A stretch of 47,901 nucleotides of DNA, taken from positions 1-47,901 of the forward strand of contig VGKP01000004.1 of assembly GCA_016866975.1 (NCBI GenBank), read 5' to 3'. Both the position numbers and the translations under genes were made by a program. This stretch comes from Candidatus Pacearchaeota archaeon (GTDB lineage Archaea; Nanobdellota; Nanobdellia; Pacearchaeales; GW2011-AR1). Below the pieces are notes generated by a model, which worked only from the letters and a program-made list of their open reading frames with translations, was not told the origin of the DNA and ran no database searches. This document shows positions 39,254 through 45,814 of the stretch, one piece after another (the stretch's first letter is position 1; every line of letters starts with the position of its first letter).

Positions 39254-39745
39254 ATGGCCTATGAGACGATTTTTAACAGTGAACTAGCACAAACGGCGCT
39301 TGTCTTCGTTTTGGTGTTTACTCTTGTCAACGCAGTCTTGCAGAAGTCAAAGATTCTGGGAGATGGAAAGAATAGCGCAGATGCTCTTGTGGCGCTTGCA
39401 GTAGGCCTTTTAGTATCTACGGTAGGATATGCTACTGACATAATAAGAAGACTTGTACCTTTCTTAGGGGTATCTCTAGTTGTGATACTAGTTTTCTTGT
39501 TATTAGTGGCGATATTCTTCTCAGAAGGAAAGTTTGAGTTGCATAGTGGGGTCCTGATTGCATTTGGGATTATAGCATTTGTTGCAGTAGTAATAGCCGT
39601 CGCTAATATAACGGGGGCGTGGACATATGTCAAGGACTTCTTTGCTGGAGGAGATGACAATTCTTTTGCAGCAAACTTGATATTGATATTGGTAGTTGTT
39701 GGAGCAGTATTTTTCGCATTAAAATATTCTGTCGGGAACCGATGA
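39254..39745 (+). CDS. Multi-TM membrane protein, paralogue 1 (truncated by element)
   Basis: This encodes 163 aa from the ATG at 39254, which is 27 nt after the TATA box GTTTAAATAATAG. There are four to five TM helices with the phrase FVLVFTLVNAVLQKSKILG, closely matching the same position in the two proteins encoded at 40539 and 41068. Its last four residues and stop codon (VGNR then TGA) come from the 118-bp element L2, so the tail found in the paralogues was probably lost on insertion. Confidence 0.75.
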   Translation: MAYETIFNSELAQTALVFVLVFTLVNAVLQKSKILGDGKNSADALVALAVGLLVSTVGYATDIIRRLVPFLGVSLVVILVFLLLVAIFFSEGKFELHSGVLIAFGIIAFVAVVIAVANITGAWTYVKDFFAGGDDNSFAANLILILVVVGAVFFALKYSVGNR

Positions 39746-39848
39746 AAACCACACCTTTCAAGGTGTGGTGGTTCCCGAGCATCTCCAAAAACGAGCGCCT
39801 GCAACAAACCTCGGCTTTTAAGCCGAGGTGGCGCATCGTTTTTGTGAT
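39731..39848 (+). repeat. 118-bp double-hairpin element, copy L2
   Basis: This is identical to 33908-34025 from GTCGGG to GTGAT. Flanking bases share nothing beyond the element, which defines its ends to within about one base. It overlaps the 3' end of the paralogue 1 gene and lies convergent to ham1. Confidence 0.85.
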
Positions 39849-39873
39849 AAATAATGTCAAAATAATGTCAAAA

Positions 39874-40410
39874 TCAGGCTTCAAGAAATCCTTTTAATTT
39901 TTTTAATGCTTCTCTGCGCATGCTAATATCATTCTTTTCTGATTGAGTCATCTGGGCAAAGGTCATCTGACAACCTTTTGGCTTAAAGATTGGGTCCCAA
40001 CCAAACTTTTTGTCTCCTTGCGGCTGCACAATCTCGCCATCAATAGAACCTTCAAAAAAATGGATCTCGGCAGGAGAAGCAGCGTAACCTATGACTGTTG
40101 TAGCCTTTGCAAGAGGGTTTTGAAGTCTAGAGACCAAGGAAGAGATTCCTTCTAAACCCAAAGATTCCATAAACCATTTTATAAAAGGGCCTGGAAATCC
40201 ATTCAAGGCGAAAAGTGAAAGAGAGGTATCTTCGACTATACATGGGCCTTTATGATGTTTTAAGGCTTCCTTTAGCTTGGCAGTTATGATCTCACGAGAA
40301 TCCAGACTTTGTAACTCTGGAAGATCCATTTCTAGCTGCTCTACATCTCCAATAATCTCTTTAACCTCTAAAAATTTGTTTTTATTACCTGTTATGAAAC
40401 AAAGAGCCAT
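39874..40410 (-). CDS. rdgB: XTP/dITP pyrophosphatase (Ham1/RdgB)
   Basis: This encodes 178 aa. FITGNKNKFLEVKEI (N-terminal substrate loop), VEDTSLSLFALNGFPGPFIKWF and the C-terminal FGWDPIFKPKGCQMTFAQMTQSEKNDISMRREALKKL are the full Ham1 signature. It hydrolyses non-canonical purine triphosphates (dITP, XTP), keeping them out of DNA and RNA. ATTTATAC (about 40430-40437) is 24 nt before the ATG. It separates paralogue 1 from paralogues 2 and 3 of the membrane family. Confidence 0.95.
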   Translation of the reverse strand: MALCFITGNKNKFLEVKEIIGDVEQLEMDLPELQSLDSREIITAKLKEALKHHKGPCIVEDTSLSLFALNGFPGPFIKWFMESLGLEGISSLVSRLQNPLAKATTVIGYAASPAEIHFFEGSIDGEIVQPQGDKKFGWDPIFKPKGCQMTFAQMTQSEKNDISMRREALKKLKGFLEA

Positions 40411-40538
40411 ATTTTTGGAAATTTAGAGAAGTATAAATATCCTCTTGTATTGATCTTCTTTGCTGATAAATAGTATATTCATGCCTTATCGATGTATTTA
40501 TTCGAAACATATTTAAATAGCCTGAGGATAAGTAAGGT

Positions 40539-41066
40539 ATGGTGTATACGATTGGACAATTTCTCTCTCAGTGGCAACAGGCAGGCGTGTTCGACTATCT
40601 TCTACCTTTCCTACTAATATTTGCAGTTGTTTTGGGAATACTTTCTACGACTAATATCCTTGGTCTCAATAAAGGGATTCATGTGATAATTGCGCTTGTA
40701 ATCGGGATGCTTGCCTTACAGTTGAATTTTGTCCCCGATTTCTTCAGAGAAGTGTTTCCAAGACTCGGAGTTGCTTTAGCAGTGATACTAGTCATAATGA
40801 TATGTATAGGTCTATTCATACCTGATGAGGAAAAGAGGTATTGGTTCTGGGGATTGGGGGCGATTGGGTTTGTAGCGGCGTTAGTGGTTCTTTCCCAGTC
40901 ATTTTCATCATTCGGGTGGTATTCATCGCTGGCATATGATGATTATGTGGGGTGGATTGTAGGTGTTGTGCTGATAATAGGAGTAATAATTGCAATCGCT
41001 TCAAGTGGATCGCATACAGGTGGCAATCATGATGGAAGAGTCACTTTGCGGTCACTAAGAGAATAG
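40539..41066 (+). CDS. Multi-TM membrane protein, paralogue 2
   Basis: This encodes 175 aa. There are five TM helices: YLLPFLLIFAVVLGILSTTNILG (helix 1), HVIIALVIGMLALQLN (helix 2), LGVALAVILVIMICIGLFIP (helix 3) and two more, followed by a polar Gly/His-rich tail. TATA box ATATTTAAATAGC is about 26 nt upstream. It ends one base before paralogue 3, so both are in one transcript. The function is unknown. The repeated family suggests a hetero-oligomeric membrane complex. Confidence 0.75.
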   Translation: MVYTIGQFLSQWQQAGVFDYLLPFLLIFAVVLGILSTTNILGLNKGIHVIIALVIGMLALQLNFVPDFFREVFPRLGVALAVILVIMICIGLFIPDEEKRYWFWGLGAIGFVAALVVLSQSFSSFGWYSSLAYDDYVGWIVGVVLIIGVIIAIASSGSHTGGNHDGRVTLRSLRE

Positions 41067-41067
41067 T

Positions 41068-41595
41068 ATGGCGCAGATAAACTTATCGGGAATTGAATAT
41101 TTTGTACCTCTTATAGGATTTATACTCGTATTTGTAATCATATATGCAGTATTGAATAAGACAAAAGTATTTGAAAATCTTTGGCTTGAATTGTTCATCT
41201 CTTTCTTGGTATCTACATTATTTATATCAGTCATAGGGCCCTTGGAGTATATACAGGCGATAACTCCCTGGTTTGCAATATTGTTAGTAAGCTTGTTCTT
41301 CATATTAGTACTGACAGGTTTCATAGGGGACAAAGATGATGCCTTGAAGAAGTGGGTTGGACAGGCATTTGTCTACATTCTCCTGTTAGTCTTCATTATT
41401 GCCGCATTTTTTGTATTCTCATCAATGATAACGCCGTATATACCCGGATCTGGAAATTATGGAAGTGGTGCTAATAAAGATGTATTAAAATTAATTTCTT
41501 GGGCTTATGAATCAAAGACTGCCGGTGCGTTCTGGCTGATTTTAGTCAGTGCCCTTGCAAGCTGGATCCTTGTGAGAAGCGGAAAGAAAAAGTAA
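41068..41595 (+). CDS. Multi-TM membrane protein, paralogue 3
   Basis: This encodes 175 aa. It has the same layout as its two relatives: YFVPLIGFILVFVIIYAVLNKTKVF, LFISFLVSTLFISVIGP and AILLVSLFFILVLTGFIG, then a helix pair, with a short extracellular GSGNYGSGANKD loop and a basic RSGKKK tail. It begins one base after paralogue 2. The NKTK motif matches the QKSK/NTT-type loop at the end of helix 1 in the others. Confidence 0.75.
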   Translation: MAQINLSGIEYFVPLIGFILVFVIIYAVLNKTKVFENLWLELFISFLVSTLFISVIGPLEYIQAITPWFAILLVSLFFILVLTGFIGDKDDALKKWVGQAFVYILLLVFIIAAFFVFSSMITPYIPGSGNYGSGANKDVLKLISWAYESKTAGAFWLILVSALASWILVRSGKKK

Positions 41596-41626
41596 AATTT
41601 ATTAATTATCCTTCTGATTCTCTGAA

Positions 41627-42262
41627 ATGAAAATAACCAAATTAGGACATTGCTGTCTGTTAATAGAAACAAAAGGATTGAGAATACTTACTGATCCAGG
41701 CAATTATTCTACCCGACAGAATGAAGTAAGAAATATTGATTTGGTATTGATAACTCATGAACATCAAGACCATCTTCATATGGAATCATTAAAGATAGTA
41801 TTGAAAAATTGTCCAAAGGCAATCGTTGTGACTAATGATGCAGTAGGTAAGATTCTTGAAAGAGAAGGAATAGATTATGAGATTTTAGAGCATGGAGGCC
41901 AGAGGAAATATGGAGGTATCATGCTTGAGGGCTATGGAGAAGAACACGCAGAAATTTACAGTACAGTCAATCCTGTCCAAAACACAGGCTATTTCATTGA
42001 CGGTCGCCTTTTCTATCCTGGTGATGCATTTACTGATCCTGGAAAAAACATTGATGTCCTCGCATTGCCTGTAGCGGGACCGTGGATTAAAATAAGCGAG
42101 GCGATAGAATATGCATTAAAGCTACGTCCAGCCAAGGCATTTCCTGTTCATGACGGAAATCTTAAGAGTCCTGGAATAGCGCATAGATTGCCTGGAGAGA
42201 TCTTAAATAAGGAAGGAATAAAGTTCATTGTGCTGGAAGAAGGTAAAGAGTGTGAATTATAG
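41627..42262 (+). CDS. MBL-fold metal-dependent hydrolase, UlaG-like
   Basis: This encodes 211 aa. LGHCCLLIET, TDPGNYS, THEHQDHLH (H44, H46, D48, H49), YPGDAF and FPVHDG supply the complete dinuclear metal site of a metallo-beta-lactamase fold enzyme. The group (COG2220-like) includes UlaG lactonases and NAPE-PLD-like phosphodiesterases. The actual substrate is open. TATA-like TTTATTAATTA is about 22-28 nt before the ATG. Confidence 0.9.
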   Translation: MKITKLGHCCLLIETKGLRILTDPGNYSTRQNEVRNIDLVLITHEHQDHLHMESLKIVLKNCPKAIVVTNDAVGKILEREGIDYEILEHGGQRKYGGIMLEGYGEEHAEIYSTVNPVQNTGYFIDGRLFYPGDAFTDPGKNIDVLALPVAGPWIKISEAIEYALKLRPAKAFPVHDGNLKSPGIAHRLPGEILNKEGIKFIVLEEGKECEL

Positions 42263-42287
42263 AAACAGGACAAGCCCCGCACATTAT

Positions 42288-42941
42288 TTATGGCTGTGAA
42301 GATTCAGGGGCCGGAATTTTATTAGAGGGTTGCGCCTGCTGCTTGTTTGGAAGCTGAGGCAACAATGCTTTGAAAGATCTTTGGGTCTCAACTATTTCCT
42401 GCTTTATGTCCTCTACATTTGTCATGTAGTCTCCCACTTTCTGCAATACGGAGAGCTGAAGGCGGTCAATGGTCCTCTCAATCTTCTTGAGGCGCTCATC
42501 TATGTATTCTACCTTAGTATCTATGATGTTCTTGAAGTCGAGCGCACGTTCAATCTTGTCTTTCAAAGGAGTTAGCTTTTCGACTATTATCTGCTCTGCA
42601 ATCTCATTGACAACATCTGAGCTTATATTTCCAGTGTATGGCTCGTATGCAGGATATTGATATTCCTGCTGTTCCTGCTGGTTGCCATATGCAGACTGGG
42701 AAACGGCGGCCTGGGAAGGATTAGTGTTTTCCTTAGTTATCATTGATGGCTGCATCTGTGTTTGTCCTGAATCTGAAGATACATCCATCGCAGGATTTAT
42801 CACTGCCTCCTTTATCTTGGATTGAGCCAGAGCTTCCCTCGCTTCTGATTCCGAGATTCCCTGGCTCACAAGAGATTTCTCAATTTCCTGCTCAGATATT
42901 CCCTGTTCCTGCATTCTCTGTATTTCTTCTATAGTGCCCAT
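42288..42941 (-). CDS. Coiled-coil protein beside the pilus ATPase
   Basis: This encodes 217 aa. The N-terminal 45 residues are two short SHOCT/UBA-like helices (IEEIQRMQEQGISEQEIEKSLVSQGISESEAREAL). A Gln/Ser/Pro/Tyr-rich linker (to about 105) follows, then a coiled coil (about 107-190) and a Pro/Gln tail. The start overlaps the previous gene's stop by one base, so the two are coupled. Paired coiled-coil proteins next to a secretion ATPase recall FlaC/FlaD-FlaE-type accessory proteins of archaella. This is by position, not by clear homology. Confidence 0.65.
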   Translation of the reverse strand: MGTIEEIQRMQEQGISEQEIEKSLVSQGISESEAREALAQSKIKEAVINPAMDVSSDSGQTQMQPSMITKENTNPSQAAVSQSAYGNQQEQQEYQYPAYEPYTGNISSDVVNEIAEQIIVEKLTPLKDKIERALDFKNIIDTKVEYIDERLKKIERTIDRLQLSVLQKVGDYMTNVEDIKQEIVETQRSFKALLPQLPNKQQAQPSNKIPAPESSQP

Positions 42942-43228
42942 TATGTTTTCCTAAAAAGATTTAATTGTCTTTGAAGTATCGCCAATTCCTCTTTTCTGGC
43001 CAGAGTCATCAATTGTTCTGCAATCCTTTGCAGGAGCTCTCTCATGCGAAAATGGTCTTCTTTCAGAATGATTATGTCTCGCTTAATCTCCTGCAACTCT
43101 CTGATGTTCTTCTCTTTTTCCTCGACAAGAGACTTGCCTATAAGGAGAAGGCGGTCTTTGAGGAGCCTAAGTTTTTCCTCAAGATCGTGCATTTGTAATG
43201 AAGATTCTGGAGGTGAGAGAGTATCCAT
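42941..43228 (-). CDS. Small coiled-coil protein
   Basis: This encodes 95 aa. It is almost entirely one long heptad coiled coil from residue 14 to 88 (LEEKLRLLKDRLLLIGKSLVEEKEKNIRELQEIKRDI), with LARKEELAILQRQLNLF at its end. It overlaps the next gene by one base. It is divergent from the type IV pilus ATPase, with the 85-bp palindromic module between them. A structural partner in the pilus/secretion machine is an inference from place. Confidence 0.65.
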   Translation of the reverse strand: MDTLSPPESSLQMHDLEEKLRLLKDRLLLIGKSLVEEKEKNIRELQEIKRDIIILKEDHFRMRELLQRIAEQLMTLARKEELAILQRQLNLFRKT

Positions 43229-43269
43229 CGTAAATAAAAGATGATTGGGTTTAAAATCCTTCCTAAGGA

Positions 43270-43354
43270 AACCAAGGTTCTCTCAGGGATTCATAATCCC
43301 TGATGACCGTCAAGAATCAGCAGATTCTTGAGGCCTTGTGGGTCAACCTTCCTT
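43270..43354. repeat. 85-bp palindromic module, copy 2
   Basis: This is identical to 33821-33905. Here it is a single module without the 37-bp tandem array, preceded by TCCTAAGGAAACC as in the coding copy at 13.2 kb, so it links the intergenic and coding versions. It lies in the divergent gap (43229-43436) before the pilus ATPase. Confidence 0.85.
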
Positions 43355-43436
43355 TCAATAAACTCTCCTATCAAAATAAAGGAGCACCTATAGAAACCTA
43401 TTTAATATTTGGTCTGCGTGGAAATGATGAAAGAAC

Positions 43437-45698
43437 ATGTTTTTTACTGAAACCTCTCCTTTGTACGCCACAGAAGTGCAGCGCAAACAAGGAGAGGAAA
43501 TATTATTTGTAAATTTCCTTAAAGCTCCTTTTGTTCCAAGCATTGCAGAGAATCCAGACGTAATGGCCAGGCTGATAGACATACTTGTCGAGAACCCTGC
43601 AATTTCCAGAATAGTTTTTGTGCAGCAGAGGAATTATCATTACTCATTTGAACAGACTGCGACATTACAGGAGATTGCCAGAATATTCAACTATTTCACC
43701 AAGCAGGAATCAATACTCTCTCCTGTAAAACTTGCATTCTTTGGAGATGTACAAGAAGTGTATGCCGAACTGAATTACCTATTTCTTCTTCTAAGGCAGG
43801 ATCCTCTTCTTTGCTTCACCAAGCTGAAGAGGAGGATAGCTACTTTAAGAGAACAACTAAGTCTGCAAGAAGGAGACAATGGGAGAAGGAATTATTTTCT
43901 TTTTCTTGAGAGATTCGCTAGCATGCTGGAAACTACGAGGCTTTTCATACTCTGGAATCAACATGGAGCACCAATACTTGGCAGAGAGTTTTACAGTACA
44001 GTCTTCAGACCAGACATATTGCCTAACTTCACTTTTACAAGGCTTGTCGCGCAATTTCCCGAGAAGGCGCGTCTTGTAGATCAATATCTTATCGTATCTG
44101 AAGGAGAAGAGATCCCTGTAACAATACTCAAACATGGGGAAGAGTCAAAACATTTTTACCATATACTTCCACCCGAGTTTACTTTGAGTGAAGAACATCA
44201 TACTCTACTTCATCTTGCAAGAAATGTACTTATAGAACATAGGCCAAAAGCAGAGGAGTTCACCGACGCTGAAAAAACAAGACAAGTATTTTTCAATATC
44301 TCACGCGACTTACTTTCAGAGCTTGGTCAGAGTAAAAAAATCCCTCTCACACACAGAGAACTTATGAGACTCGCGCGTATCTTAGTCAGGTATACCATAG
44401 GATTCGGACTCATAGAAATTTTGTTGCTCGATTCTAAAATACAGGACCTTGTTTTAAATGCACCGATTGCACAGAATGCAATGTACGTCAGGCATGAGAA
44501 CTATGGAGAATGCGTTACAAATATCATACCTAGTTATGAAGATGCAGAATCGTGGGCGGCAAAATTAAGATTGCAATCTGGGAGACCTCTTGACGAAGCT
44601 AATCCTGTGCTTGATACCGATTTAGTATTCGGCAATGTTCGAGCTAGAGTGGCTGCGATAAAAGAACCACTTTCTCCTGCAGGATTAGCTTATGCTTTCA
44701 GAAGACATAGGGACAAACCTTGGACGCTGCCTCTTTTTATGGAAAAAAAGATGCTTAACTCTTTTGCAGCAGGGCTATTGAGTTTTATTATCGACGGTAA
44801 CAGGACATTGCTTGTCGCCGGTACAAGGAGCAGCGGCAAGACCAGCCTTCTTGGAAGCCTTATGTTGGAGATACTGCCAAGTGTCAGAACTATAGTGATT
44901 GAAGATACACTTGAATTGCCCGTTGATTCTCTCAGACAGTTAGGGTATGATATTTTGAGAATGAAAGTGAGAAGTGCATTGACTTCAGGCACAACTGAAG
45001 TAGAGGCGTCAGAAGGAATAAGGACAAGCTTAAGACTTGGAGATTCCGCACTTGTAGTAGGCGAAGTAAGGAGCAGCGAAGCGAAAGCATTGTATGAAGC
45101 AATGAGAGTAGGTGCCCTGGCAAATGTCGTCGCAGGTACAATTCACGGTGATTCACCTTATGGAGTTTTTGACAGAGTTGTGCACGACCTTGATGTGCCA
45201 GAGACAAGCTTTAAGGCAACGGACATAATAATAATAACAAATCCAGTGCGATCTCCCGACGGGCTTCATGCACAGAGAAGAATAGTTCAAGTAACAGAAG
45301 TCAGGAAGCACTGGCTGAAGGATCCTTTACAAGAGAAAGGATTTGTAGATCTCCTGAGATACAATGTAGATCATGACCAACTTGAACCGACGCCAGAATT
45401 AATCAATGGAGACTCAGATATATTGAAACAGATAGCCTCTGGTGTGAAAGGGTGGGCTGGAAATTGGGAAGCGGTATACGATAATATACTTCTTAGGGCA
45501 AAAATAAAACAGGAATTATTAGAACTTTCTATCCATATGCAAAAACCTGAGATACTGGAAGCACCATTTGTTGTCAGATCCAACACAGTATTTCATGCAA
45601 TAAGCGAAAAAGTGACAAGAGAAAGAGGACTGCCCTTCCTTGAATATGTCCTCCCACTTTGGAGACAGTGGGTCACAGAAGCGGTAAGAATTCTATAA
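43437..45698 (+). CDS. Type II/IV secretion and pilus assembly ATPase
   Basis: This encodes 753 aa. The N-terminal half (1-330) is a long helical region specific to the archaeal proteins. Then NTD GFGLIEILLLDSKIQDLVLNAP is followed by the RecA-like core: Walker A GTRSSGKTS (462-470), Asp box IEDTLELP, Walker B region ALVVGEVRSSEA and His box GTIHGDSPYGVFDRVV. It powers assembly of a type IV pilus-like or secretion structure at the membrane. A C-terminal helical extension of about 130 residues follows. TATA-like CTATTTAATATT is about 32 nt upstream. Confidence 0.92.
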   Translation: MFFTETSPLYATEVQRKQGEEILFVNFLKAPFVPSIAENPDVMARLIDILVENPAISRIVFVQQRNYHYSFEQTATLQEIARIFNYFTKQESILSPVKLAFFGDVQEVYAELNYLFLLLRQDPLLCFTKLKRRIATLREQLSLQEGDNGRRNYFLFLERFASMLETTRLFILWNQHGAPILGREFYSTVFRPDILPNFTFTRLVAQFPEKARLVDQYLIVSEGEEIPVTILKHGEESKHFYHILPPEFTLSEEHHTLLHLARNVLIEHRPKAEEFTDAEKTRQVFFNISRDLLSELGQSKKIPLTHRELMRLARILVRYTIGFGLIEILLLDSKIQDLVLNAPIAQNAMYVRHENYGECVTNIIPSYEDAESWAAKLRLQSGRPLDEANPVLDTDLVFGNVRARVAAIKEPLSPAGLAYAFRRHRDKPWTLPLFMEKKMLNSFAAGLLSFIIDGNRTLLVAGTRSSGKTSLLGSLMLEILPSVRTIVIEDTLELPVDSLRQLGYDILRMKVRSALTSGTTEVEASEGIRTSLRLGDSALVVGEVRSSEAKALYEAMRVGALANVVAGTIHGDSPYGVFDRVVHDLDVPETSFKATDIIIITNPVRSPDGLHAQRRIVQVTEVRKHWLKDPLQEKGFVDLLRYNVDHDQLEPTPELINGDSDILKQIASGVKGWAGNWEAVYDNILLRAKIKQELLELSIHMQKPEILEAPFVVRSNTVFHAISEKVTRERGLPFLEYVLPLWRQWVTEAVRIL

Positions 45699-45715
45699 AT
45701 TTAATGTATCTATTG

Positions 45716-45731
45716 GTATACTTAAGTATAC
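45716..45731. promoter_or_regulatory. Perfect 16-bp palindrome
   Basis: GTATACTTAAGTATAC lies just after the pilus ATPase gene and before the surface-protein gene. It could be an operator for the downstream gene or part of a terminator. It is too short to decide. Confidence 0.4.
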
Positions 45732-45814
45732 TTGTAATGTAAACAATGGGCCTTGAAAAATGGCTCTCAGAAAGCCTTATATAGGTAATTTTGCTCTTTT
45801 ACAGTACGAAAAAG

